DNA of 13,482 bases. It comes from UBA11136 sp964482135 (lineage in GTDB: Bacteria > Pseudomonadota > Alphaproteobacteria > UBA11136). The stretch covers positions 1-13,482 of the forward strand of contig CAYZWF010000048.1 of assembly GCA_964482135.1 (NCBI GenBank), written 5' to 3'. The notes under the pieces were generated by a model. That model did no database searches, was not told where the DNA came from, and saw nothing but the letters and a program-made list of their open reading frames with translations. Both the position numbers and the translations under genes were made by a program. This document shows, in pieces, positions 6,709 to 13,482 of the stretch; within the stretch, counting starts at the first letter, position 1; the number at the start of each line of letters is the position of its first letter.

Positions 6709-7608
6709 TTAGGCCGCTTCCCTGGAGGCTGTCGCCACCATTTCGGCAGGCCGTTGATTGTCGAAACGGCTGGAAAAACGGAAGACATCCTTGGAGCATA
6801 CATCGATGCAGCGGCCGCAATTGCTGCAATCACGGTCAAGGATGAGAGGGCTTGCGTCTTTTGCCAGCCCTTTAAGCGCCGGGGTGATGACCTGGGGTTC
6901 GGGGCAGACCGCGAAACAGTCCACGCAATCGTCGCATGCATCCCGGTTGTAGGCGCTAATTCTAAGCACTGCCTTGGAGCCGATAAGGGCGTAGAATGCA
7001 CCCACCGGACACAGGCTGCCGCACCAGCCGCGGCGGCTGACGAAAAGGTCGTAGAGGAACAGGGCGGCAATGACGGCAGTGACGCCGCCGAGGCCGAAAA
7101 TAAAGCCGCGATAGAGCATGGTTATGGGATTGACGAGTTCCCAGGCGATGGTGCCGGCGGCAAGTGAAACCGCCAGCGTCATACCGAGAATCCACAGGCG
7201 CAGATTCCGCTTCGGCGGCCAGCCCTTGGCCAGGCCGAGTTTTTCACGGGTCCAATGGGCGACGTCGGTGGCGATGTTAATGGGACAGACCCAGGCACAG
7301 TAGATGCGTCCACCGGCCAGGGCATAGAAAACGACGATGATGGCCGCGCCGATGACGGCGGTTGTTTCGGGAATGTGGCCGGCGAAAAGGGACTGCAGAA
7401 GGATATAGGGGTCGGTCAGGGGCAATATATCCAGAGTCAGGCTGGCGGCTAGGTCTCCCTTGACGATCCACAGCCCGAACCATGGTCCGGCCAGGAACAG
7501 GGCAAGGATGGAAAACTGCGTCATCCTGCGCGCAAGCAGCCAGCCATGGGCTTTGGCCCATCCCTTTTGTGCGCTGGCGCTGGTGGCGGGGGTGTAAGAA
7601 GAAGTCAT
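6709..7608 (-). CDS. napH: NapH, membrane iron-sulfur quinol dehydrogenase subunit
   Basis: NapH is the membrane half of the NapGH pathway that oxidises quinol and passes electrons toward NapC/NapAB. In the 299-residue form there are about four membrane helices (near 33-50, 85-97, 138-156 and 168-190). Two CXXXCP motifs, C104-C108 and C196-C200, face the family's conserved positions. Two [4Fe-4S] ferredoxin motifs close the C-terminus (C225, C228, C231, C235 and C261, C264, C267, C271). Start ATG 7606-7608 overlaps the napG stop by four bases (ATGA) and has GGAGG six bases upstream; the longer open frame to 7689 begins inside napG and is rejected. Coupled translation with napG is likely. Confidence 0.95.
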   Translation of the reverse strand: MTSSYTPATSASAQKGWAKAHGWLLARRMTQFSILALFLAGPWFGLWIVKGDLAASLTLDILPLTDPYILLQSLFAGHIPETTAVIGAAIIVVFYALAGGRIYCAWVCPINIATDVAHWTREKLGLAKGWPPKRNLRLWILGMTLAVSLAAGTIAWELVNPITMLYRGFIFGLGGVTAVIAALFLYDLFVSRRGWCGSLCPVGAFYALIGSKAVLRISAYNRDACDDCVDCFAVCPEPQVITPALKGLAKDASPLILDRDCSNCGRCIDVCSKDVFRFSSRFDNQRPAEMVATASREAA

Positions 7609-8354
7609 GGCCCGCCTCCAGGCATGCGGTCGGGGAGGTCGATAATCCCTTCGATGAGGGACCCGCCATGCTTGGCTTTTTCTTCCCATCCCAGCCGGTA
7701 ATGCGCACCCATTTTACCGGTGGCGATGTGCTGTGGCAGCACCTTGATGGCGGCCTCTTCCAGGACACAGGACTTCTCGCATTTGCCGCAACCGGTACAG
7801 GTATCCGTATGGACCGTGGGGATGAAGAGGGCGTGCTTTCGGGTGCGCGGGTTGCTGCTGGTCTCCAGAGTGATGGCCTCGTCCAACAGCGGACAGACGC
7901 GGTAGCAGACATCACAGCGCATACCCAGATAATTGAGGCAGGTCTCGTGTCCCACCAGCACCGCCACGCCCATACGGGCATCATCGATGTTGGTGAGCGA
8001 GGGATCCAGAGCTCCGGTGGGGCAGGCGACGACACAGGGAATGTCCTCGCACATTTCACAGGGAATCTCCCGGGCCACGAAATAGGGGGTTCCGGCGGCC
8101 ACTTCCTCGCCAAGATCGGCCAGACGCAGAGTATCGTAAGGGCAGTCACGCACACACATACCGCAACGCACGCAGGCTCCAAGAAACTGGCCGTCCGCCC
8201 GCGCCCCGGGAGGGCGCAACGCCAGCACCGGCATGGACCTCACCTGACGCGCATAGATGCCAAGCGTCAGTCCAACAATGCCGACGACACACGCCACCTG
8301 GGCCGAATCGGCGAGAAGCCTCCGGCGGCTGATTCCGTGTGTTTCAGCCATCAT
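7605..8354 (-). CDS. napG: NapG, periplasmic ferredoxin-type subunit (MauM/NapG family)
   Basis: The 249-residue protein starts with a Tat-type signal (SRRRLL at residues 9-14, then a hydrophobic core about 16-33), so it is exported folded with its clusters. Four [4Fe-4S] cysteine sets are visible: C61/64/67/71, C99/102/107/111, C139/147/150/154 and C186/189/192/196. This is the NapG arrangement, and the protein pairs with NapH for quinol-to-NapC transfer. The start is ATG 8352-8354 rather than the next ATG, because GGAG lies 10 bases upstream. It follows napA by 42 bases and overlaps napH by 4. Confidence 0.95.
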   Translation of the reverse strand: MMAETHGISRRRLLADSAQVACVVGIVGLTLGIYARQVRSMPVLALRPPGARADGQFLGACVRCGMCVRDCPYDTLRLADLGEEVAAGTPYFVAREIPCEMCEDIPCVVACPTGALDPSLTNIDDARMGVAVLVGHETCLNYLGMRCDVCYRVCPLLDEAITLETSSNPRTRKHALFIPTVHTDTCTGCGKCEKSCVLEEAAIKVLPQHIATGKMGAHYRLGWEEKAKHGGSLIEGIIDLPDRMPGGGP

Positions 8355-8396
8355 TCATGCCCCACTCCGCGACACTACCGTCCACCTACATGGCGC

Positions 8397-10892
8397 TCAG
8401 GCTTTTCCCACCTTGCAGGCGCACTTTTTGAAGTCCGTCTCCTTGGAGATGGGACAGGTGGCATCCAAGGTCAGCTTGTTGACCAGTTGGCTGGCGTCGA
8501 ACCAGGGAATGAAGACCACGCCTTTCGGGGGCCTGTTGCGGCCTCTGGTCTCAATGCGAGTTTCCAATTCGCCGCGGCGTGTCTGTATTTTCACCACTTG
8601 GCCGCGTTTCAGGCCACGCTTTTTGGTATCGGCCTCGTGCATGAAAAGAACCGCGTTGGGAAAGGCGCGGTACAGTTCGGGAACGCGCCGGGTCATGGTT
8701 CCGGAGTGCCAATGCTCAAGTACGCGGCCCGTCACCAGCCACAGATCGTATTCCTCATCGGGGACCTCGCCCGCCGGTTCGTAGGGCAGGGCGAAGATCA
8801 CGGCCTTACCGTCAGGCTTACCGTAGAAGCTGATATCCTCGCCCGGCTTCACATAGGAGTCATAACCTTCGCGGAAGCGCCACAGGGTTTCCTTCTCGTC
8901 GACCACGGGCCAGCGCAGCCCCCTGGTTTTGTGATAAAGATCAAAGGAAGCAAGGTCGTGTTTGTGGCCGCGGCCGAAGGTGGCGTATTCCTCGAACAGG
9001 CCCTTCTGGATGTAGTATCCGAAGTCTTCGGCCTCGTCATTACCAAACCCCTTCTGGGTTTCGCTTACGGGGAACTTGTCCACCTGGCCATTGGCGTAGA
9101 GGATGTCATAGAGCGTTTTGCCCCGGTATTCAGGCTTCTTGGCGATAAGCTCCTCGGGCCACACTTCCTCCACCTTGAAGCGTTTGGAGAATTCCACCAG
9201 TTGCCAGAGGTCGGATTTTGCCCCTTCGGGGGGCGAGACCTGTTGACGCCAGAACTGGGTGCGGCGTTCGGCGTTACCGTAGGCGCCTTCCTTTTCCACC
9301 CACATGGCGGTAGGCAGGATGAGGTCTCCGGCCATGGCCGTCACCGTGGGATAAGGGTCGGAAACGACGATGAAGTTTTCCGGATTGCGATAGCCGGGCC
9401 AGCCCTCTTCATTCATGTTGGGGGCGGCCTGCATGTTATTATTGCACATCACCCAATAAGCGTTGAGCTTGCCGTCCTTGAGCATGCGGTTCTGCAACAC
9501 GGCGTGGTATCCGGGCTTGGGCGGGATGGTCCCCTCGGGCAGCTTCCAGATTTTCTCGGCGATTTCGCGGTGTTTCTTTTTCTTAACAACCAGATCGGCG
9601 GGCAGGCGGTGGGCGAAAGTGCCTACCTCGCGCGCCGTGCCGCAGGCCGAGGGCTGGCCGGTGAGCGAGAAGGGACTGTTGCCGGGTTCGGAAATCTTGC
9701 CCGTCAAAAGATGCACGTTGTACATAAGATTGTTAACCCAGGTGCCACGGGTGTGCTGGTTGAATCCCATGGTCCAGTAGGACGACACCTTGCGGTTGGG
9801 ATCGGCGTAGATTTTCGCCAGTTTAACCAGCTTTTCGGGTTCCACTCCGGAAATTTCTGCCGTTTTTTCCAACGTGTACTCGGAGACGAAAGCCTTGTAT
9901 TCTTCGAAGGTCATGGGTGCCGATCCACCCGCCTTCTTGGCGTTTTTCGCTGCCTCCTCCTTGGGGTGCGTGGGGCGCAGCCCATAGCCGATATCGGCGT
10001 TGCCGCGCCGGATATTGACGTGATCGTGGAGGAACTCTTCGTTTACGGCGCCGTTCTCGATGATGTAGTGGGCGATGTAGTTGAGGATGGCGAGATCACT
10101 TTGGGGGGTGAAAACGATACCCAGATCCGCCAACTCGAAATTACGGTTGGTGAAAGTGGACAGCACCGTAACCTTTACATTGTCTCCGGTGAGCCTGCGG
10201 TTGGTGAGTCTGGACCACAGGATGGGATGCATCTCCGCCATGTTGGAACCCCACAGCACGAAATCATCGGCATGTTCCAGATCGTCGTAACAGCCCATGG
10301 GCTCGTCGATGCCGAAGGTGCGGATGAAACCGGCCACGGCGGACGCCATGCAGTGGCGGGCGTTGGGGTCGATATTATTGGAGAGGAAGCCGGCCTTCAG
10401 CAGCTTGGCTGCGGCATAGCCTTCCCATACGGTCCACTGGCCGGATCCGAACATGCCCACTGCGGTGGGCCCCTTATCGCGCAGGGTCTTCTTGAATTTC
10501 TCGGCCATGATGTCGAAGGCTTCGTCCCACGAAACCGGCGTAAATTCGCCTTCCTTGTCATAGACGCCGTCTCTCTTACGTAACAGCGGCGTGGTCAGGC
10601 GGTCTTCGCCATACATGATCTTGGACAGGAAATAGCCCTTGATACAGGCCAGCCCGCGGTTGACCGGAGCCTCGGGATCGCCCTGGGTGCCGATGATGCG
10701 GCCGTTCTTGGTGCCGACAAGAATGCTGCACCCGGTGCCGCAAAAACGGCAGGGCGCTTTGTCCCAGCGCACGCCGGTATCGCTGGCGGCGGCTTCGGCT
10801 ATTCCCGGCACTGCGGGGACAGCCAGCCCTGCGGCGGCGGCGGTGGCGGCCACCGCATTGGATTTTATGAAGTCACGCCGTGAAAGTTTCAT
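8397..10892 (-). CDS. napA: NapA, periplasmic nitrate reductase catalytic subunit
   Basis: NapA reduces nitrate to nitrite in the periplasm on a molybdenum bis-MGD centre. The 831 residues match the usual length. The Tat signal is SRRDFIK (4-10) with a long Ala-rich segment, cleaved near residue 35. The N-terminal [4Fe-4S] cluster uses C48, C51, C55 (CRFCGTGC) and C83, with the electron-transfer Lys at 85 (CIKGYF). The Mo-ligand Cys is C181 in NARHCMASAV (177-186). Later family blocks include GSNMAEMHPILWSRL, YWTMGFNQHTRG, HLLTGKI and GQPSACGTAREVG, WVMCNNN, YPTVTAMAGDLILPTAMW and VTGRVLEHWHSGTMTRR. No disruption is seen. It starts 7 bases after the napD stop, suggesting coupling with its chaperone. 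Maturation needs NapD and cofactor synthesis. Confidence 0.98.
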   Translation of the reverse strand: MKLSRRDFIKSNAVAATAAAAGLAVPAVPGIAEAAASDTGVRWDKAPCRFCGTGCSILVGTKNGRIIGTQGDPEAPVNRGLACIKGYFLSKIMYGEDRLTTPLLRKRDGVYDKEGEFTPVSWDEAFDIMAEKFKKTLRDKGPTAVGMFGSGQWTVWEGYAAAKLLKAGFLSNNIDPNARHCMASAVAGFIRTFGIDEPMGCYDDLEHADDFVLWGSNMAEMHPILWSRLTNRRLTGDNVKVTVLSTFTNRNFELADLGIVFTPQSDLAILNYIAHYIIENGAVNEEFLHDHVNIRRGNADIGYGLRPTHPKEEAAKNAKKAGGSAPMTFEEYKAFVSEYTLEKTAEISGVEPEKLVKLAKIYADPNRKVSSYWTMGFNQHTRGTWVNNLMYNVHLLTGKISEPGNSPFSLTGQPSACGTAREVGTFAHRLPADLVVKKKKHREIAEKIWKLPEGTIPPKPGYHAVLQNRMLKDGKLNAYWVMCNNNMQAAPNMNEEGWPGYRNPENFIVVSDPYPTVTAMAGDLILPTAMWVEKEGAYGNAERRTQFWRQQVSPPEGAKSDLWQLVEFSKRFKVEEVWPEELIAKKPEYRGKTLYDILYANGQVDKFPVSETQKGFGNDEAEDFGYYIQKGLFEEYATFGRGHKHDLASFDLYHKTRGLRWPVVDEKETLWRFREGYDSYVKPGEDISFYGKPDGKAVIFALPYEPAGEVPDEEYDLWLVTGRVLEHWHSGTMTRRVPELYRAFPNAVLFMHEADTKKRGLKRGQVVKIQTRRGELETRIETRGRNRPPKGVVFIPWFDASQLVNKLTLDATCPISKETDFKKCACKVGKA

Positions 10893-10899
10893 GGTCCTG

Positions 10900-11145
10900 T
10901 TATCCTGCTATCTCGTCGGATTCAAAATGGTGGTACGTCAGTGAAGCGGAGAGCACACCGTTCATTCTGTGCAACTCCAAAAGGGTCTCGCCGACTCCGT
11001 CATCGGAGCTTCCCTCCACCGTGACGACGATGCGGCCATCCTCTGTGGTGTGGTGAATCTCCACGCCCTTGCGCTGCAAAAGCTGATCCAGAATCTCGTT
11101 CAATGATTTGGGATGGGACTGGACCAGAACGCCGCAAACGATCAT
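10900..11145 (-). CDS. napD: NapD, cytoplasmic chaperone for NapA signal peptide
   Basis: The 81-residue protein binds the NapA twin-arginine signal and holds it back from export until the cofactor is loaded. The family features are visible: an opening beta strand (MIVCGVLVQSHP), a helix (SLNEILDQLLQRKGVEI), IVVTVEGS, and the closing GVLSASLTYHHFE, which matches the conserved C-terminal 'GVL..SL.YH' of NapD. The frame is open upstream to 11259 but overlaps napF; ATG 11143-11145, overlapping the napF stop as ATGA (11142-11145), is the better start. It sits between napF and napA. Confidence 0.94.
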   Translation of the reverse strand: MIVCGVLVQSHPKSLNEILDQLLQRKGVEIHHTTEDGRIVVTVEGSSDDGVGETLLELHRMNGVLSASLTYHHFESDEIAG

Positions 11146-11729
11146 TCCGCCTCTCCCTGGTTGGGGTAAGGTTGCGAGGTCACGGCGGGACCGTTCTGGG
11201 GCGTCGCGGGATCTGTGTCGTGAATGGAAATGGCGTTGATGGGACAGACACGGAAACAAGCGCCACAGCCGCTACAATCTTCTTGTGAAATATTTGGGGC
11301 GCTGATGCCGCTCTGGGCGAAGTCAAAGGCAATGGCCTGGGGCGCGCACTGGTCTTGGCAGATACGGCATTCCACGCCATGGAGGGGGAGACAGGCGTCG
11401 CCGATTTCCACTTTCAGGGACCAGGGGGCCTCGTCTTTCCCGTTCTTGCCGCGCGCGGCGATGGCGCCGCTGAGGCAGGCATCGCGGCAGTTGCCGCAGA
11501 AGGTGCACTCGCCAAAGGCGAAATTGATTTCCGGAAATCCGCCGTCGCCGCGAACGATGATTCCTTCCGCGCAGGCGCGACTGCATTCGTCGCAGCGGAT
11601 GCACACATTGGCAAAGACAGCCGGGGCAACCGACCAGGGGGGGCGCAACGGCGCGTCACCCCGCTTCCCGATCAGGAATCCCCTCCGGGGGAAAAGATTC
11701 ACCGCTTGTTGGTCTTCCTGATTTTCCAC
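11142..11729 (-). CDS. napF: NapF, cytoplasmic iron-sulfur protein of the nap operon
   Basis: The 195-residue protein has ferredoxin-like cysteine sets: C43/46/49/53, C75/78/81/85, C121/124/128 with C113 as a possible fourth ligand, and C152/155/158/162. The third set is irregular: CRICQDQC with the partner eight residues upstream. NapF is cytoplasmic and is thought to help NapA maturation. The short N-terminal RRGFLIG resembles that of known NapF proteins. The first codon is GTG (11727-11729), with AAGGA about 9 bases upstream, so this is a non-ATG start and a modest expression control. It is the first gene of the operon, ending with a 4-base overlap with napD. About 30 residues longer than the enterobacterial protein, mostly from a Pro/Gly/Glu-rich tail. 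Confidence 0.94.
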   Translation of the reverse strand: MENQEDQQAVNLFPRRGFLIGKRGDAPLRPPWSVAPAVFANVCIRCDECSRACAEGIIVRGDGGFPEINFAFGECTFCGNCRDACLSGAIAARGKNGKDEAPWSLKVEIGDACLPLHGVECRICQDQCAPQAIAFDFAQSGISAPNISQEDCSGCGACFRVCPINAISIHDTDPATPQNGPAVTSQPYPNQGEAE

Positions 11730-11816
11730 TTTCCCCGATCCTTTTACTCAGTGCGGAGCGAAAGAAATATCATCCACCAGCATCACCATAACATCGTAGA
11801 ACCCGCCCCCAAGGTA

Positions 11817-11837
11817 AATGCGGCACTTAGACGCATT
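11817..11837. promoter_or_regulatory. Inverted repeat AATGCG-N9-CGCATT, possible operator
   Basis: Perfect 6-bp arms around a 9-base spacer, 89 bases before the nnrS start and about 90 bases before the napF start on the other strand, so a bound dimer could affect either promoter. Arms of this length in 196 bases are expected about once by chance, so support is weak unless the site is conserved. Confidence 0.3.
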
Positions 11838-11910
11838 CAGGCCGGGGTGGAAAAATGCCACATCCACATTTAAGATTTCATTTAGACTTTTCAGCCGTTT
11901 TCCCGATAGA

Positions 11911-11916
11911 GGAGGG
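11911..11916 (+). promoter_or_regulatory. Ribosome binding site deciding the nnrS start
   Basis: GGAGGG abuts ATG 11917 but lies 9 bases before ATG 11926, which is the normal distance. I therefore start nnrS at 11926, three codons after the first ATG. Confidence 0.6.
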
Positions 11917-11925
11917 ATGTTTTCC

Positions 11926-13128
11926 ATGGGGCGTGACGCTTCTTTCACGAAAATCTTTTTCGAACTCGGGTTCCGTCCCTTCTTTCTGGCGGCGGGACTC
12001 TTTGGCATTCTCGCCATGACGGTATGGTTGGCCCTGATCGGAGGGTGGACCGGGCTGGAGCCGGATATGCCGCTCACCTATTGGCACGCTCATGAAATGC
12101 TGTTCGGTTATACAGGCGCCGCAGTGGCGGGGTTCTTTCTCACCGCCATTCCCAACTGGACCGGCGCGCCGCCGGTTGCCGGCGCCAGGCTGGCCGCTTT
12201 GTTCTTCCTGTGGCTGGCCGGCCGTATCTGCCTGTGGCTGGTTCCGGTATTTCCCGCAGTGGCGGCGGCGGCGCTGGATGTGGCCTTTTTTCCGGCGCTG
12301 GCATTGCTCATCCTGCCGGCACTGAAGCAAGGCGGGTCGCGGCGCAGCTTCATCTTTCTGCCGATCCTGGTGGCCATGGCTCTGGGCAATCTGTTGTTCC
12401 ATCTTGAATGGCTGGATGTGGCGGACGAAACCGCCGGACGCGGCCTGGTTCTGATGGTGGATTGCATGGTGCTGTTGATCGGCATTATCGGTGGACGGGT
12501 GACGCCCTCATTTACCGGAAATGTGCTTCAGGCACGAGGAGAAGAGGCCCAGGTTCGCAGTTTCCCCCCCCTCGACCGTTTTGCCCTGGGGTCGCTTTTG
12601 GCGCTGCTCCTTACCGATCTGATTCTGGGTTCCGGACCGGTGGCCGGGGTGGTGGGGTTGGCGGCGGCGGCGTTGAACGGCGCGCGGCTTTCCTTCTGGC
12701 AGGGGGTGAAGACCATCCGAGAACCCCTGCTTCTGGTGCTGCATCTGGGCTACGGCTGGCTTGTGGTGGGTCTGGCGCTGAAAGCACTGGCTGGATTGGG
12801 CTATTTCCTCAGCCCCGCTGATGCGGTGCATGGAATCACCGTGGGCGCCATCGGCACCATGACTCTGGCTATGATGACCCGTGCCTCGTTGGGGCATACG
12901 GGCCGGCCCTTGCGTGCCGGTCTGGCCCTGTCGGCGGCCTATGCAATGATCTCCCTGGCGGCTTTGGCGCGGATAGGGATGCCCCTCCTGACGTCCTTTC
13001 TGGGGGACGATGCTTTCGATGCCGTCCTGTGGTTTTCGGGCGGCATGTGGATTGCCGCCTTCGGGCTATTTTCAATCCTGTTTCTTCCGGTGCTCACCGG
13101 CCCCCGGGTGGTGGCGGGACGGGGGTGA
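11926..13128 (+). CDS. nnrS: NnrS family membrane protein
   Basis: The 400-residue product is highly hydrophobic, with about 12 membrane helices expected for the family. Conserved NnrS motifs are visible: FELGFRPFFLAAGLFG near the N-terminus (12-27), YWHAHEMLFGY with two His (52-62), LTAIPNWTG (72-80) and GGRVTPSFTGN (189-199). NnrS proteins contain heme and copper and are linked to denitrification and to tolerance of nitric oxide; in species studied the gene is under NO-responsive regulators such as NNR or NsrR. It is transcribed divergently from napF, which fits a role against nitrogen oxides formed from nitrate. The longer frame from 11818 has no support upstream of the ribosome site. The stop is TGA at 13126-13128. 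Confidence 0.94.
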   Translation: MGRDASFTKIFFELGFRPFFLAAGLFGILAMTVWLALIGGWTGLEPDMPLTYWHAHEMLFGYTGAAVAGFFLTAIPNWTGAPPVAGARLAALFFLWLAGRICLWLVPVFPAVAAAALDVAFFPALALLILPALKQGGSRRSFIFLPILVAMALGNLLFHLEWLDVADETAGRGLVLMVDCMVLLIGIIGGRVTPSFTGNVLQARGEEAQVRSFPPLDRFALGSLLALLLTDLILGSGPVAGVVGLAAAALNGARLSFWQGVKTIREPLLLVLHLGYGWLVVGLALKALAGLGYFLSPADAVHGITVGAIGTMTLAMMTRASLGHTGRPLRAGLALSAAYAMISLAALARIGMPLLTSFLGDDAFDAVLWFSGGMWIAAFGLFSILFLPVLTGPRVVAGRG

Positions 13129-13482
13129 TGTTCCGTGTTTTCCGAAGCCCCAGAGGTATCCCCGAATCATTTTGTGGATTCCGTTAATATTTTCAGATAA
13201 ACCAAGATTAAATCACCCGCTCCACAGGGGTATCCACGAATTGTTCCGTAAGCGAAAGAATTAACCGGTCTGGACTCAGAACAGACTCGCCGTTGCGCCT
13301 TTCAGACAACAATTAGAATCACTTGGATAAAATAATCAGGCCCGCCTCCAAGGAGTCGAATTGCTTTCTACGGTTAATATTCCACCACGGTTCGGAGGGG
13401 AATTTGGCGGTAGGGATTCTGTGTTAAATTTAGGGGCTGACATAGATAAGCTCGAAGTATTCACATTTTGGCCCATTGCAGC
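13129..13482. other. Lower-GC noncoding tail after nnrS
   Basis: The 354 bases have no open frame with coding character, no T-tailed hairpin and no tRNA-like sequence. Visible repeats are weak: an imperfect 13-bp direct repeat GGTATCC(C/A)CGAAT at 13155-13167 and 13229-13241, the 9-mer GTTAATATT at 13183-13191 and 13373-13381, and GTCTG-N9-CAGAC at 13268-13286. It may be the promoter region of a gene beyond the window. Confidence 0.5.

Larger units (their letters stand above)
11730..11925. promoter_or_regulatory. Divergent control region between napF and nnrS
   Basis: The 196 bases separate the minus-strand nap operon from plus-strand nnrS, so both promoters must be here or nearby. I looked for TTGAT-N4-ATCAA (FNR-type) and close NNR/Dnr variants and saw none. 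Two inverted repeats are visible: AATGCG-N9-CGCATT (11817-11837) and AAATG-N9-CATTT (11853-11871), within 55 bases of each other. I see no convincing -35/-10 pair on either strand. Confidence 0.5.

Noticed and set aside
7482..10583. A 1033-codon open frame on the plus strand across napA, napG and napH
   Set aside because: It is antisense to three certain genes with family motifs, and its product is a Gly/His/Val-rich string with no recognisable domain. Long antisense frames are usual opposite GC-rich genes with strong third-position bias.
11818..11925. N-terminal extension of NnrS from ATG 11818
   Set aside because: No ribosome site, it overlaps an inverted repeat, and the family N-terminus begins at the chosen start.
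11817..13286. A shared operator family of inverted repeats with 9-base spacers (11817, 11853, 13268, and 4040)
   Set aside because: The half-sites differ and short arms are expected by chance; the shared spacer length alone is not enough.
13381..13400. tRNA T-arm-like GGTTCGGAG near 13389
   Set aside because: No matching acceptor or anticodon stems and the loop does not fit GTTCRANNC properly.

Overview
The window reads as a GC-rich proteobacterial chromosome segment. The periplasmic nitrate reductase (Nap) genes, with an NnrS-type protein divergent from them, point to a facultatively respiring, nitrate-using Gram-negative bacterium. The order napFDAGHBC, an alginate-export-type porin and a GldG/DUF4340 pair would fit an alphaproteobacterium of the Rhodospirillales type. 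That placement is inference: no 16S or other marker gene is present.

Layout. (1) Bases 2-2580, plus strand: the 3' part of a GldG-like ABC-transporter auxiliary protein, overlapping by 4 bases a DUF4340 protein; this is the tail of an envelope ABC-transporter operon that begins outside the window. (2) Bases 2755-3639, plus strand: a TupA-type tungstate/oxyanion-binding protein with no permease or ATPase beside it. (3) Bases 3640-4106: a 467-base intergenic region with a 25-bp tandem duplication, a possible promoter and a 7-bp-arm inverted repeat. (4) Bases 4107-5363, plus strand: an alginate-export-family outer-membrane beta-barrel. (5) Bases 5382-5421: a strong hairpin with A and T flanks that can end transcription from both sides. 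(6) Bases 5467-11729, minus strand: a complete, tightly packed napFDAGHBC operon. (7) Bases 11730-11925: a divergent promoter region. (8) Bases 11926-13128, plus strand: nnrS. (9) Bases 13129-13482: a lower-GC tail with no recognisable gene.

How the genes may work together. NapA, a Tat-exported Mo-bis-MGD enzyme, reduces nitrate in the periplasm. It receives electrons from NapB (diheme), fed by the membrane tetraheme NapC and the iron-sulfur quinol-oxidising pair NapGH. NapD and NapF are cytoplasmic maturation factors. NnrS-family proteins are associated with nitric oxide and nitrosative stress, which fits a gene divergent from a nitrate reductase. The porin and the orphan oxyanion-binding protein lie next to this cluster and could supply anions (nitrate or molybdate/tungstate), but nothing in the sequence proves that.

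I found no mobile element, CRISPR array, tRNA or rRNA, and no clearly novel multi-gene system. The most unusual items are the noncoding repeats upstream of the porin, the orphan TupA, and the inverted repeats in the nap/nnrS control region.
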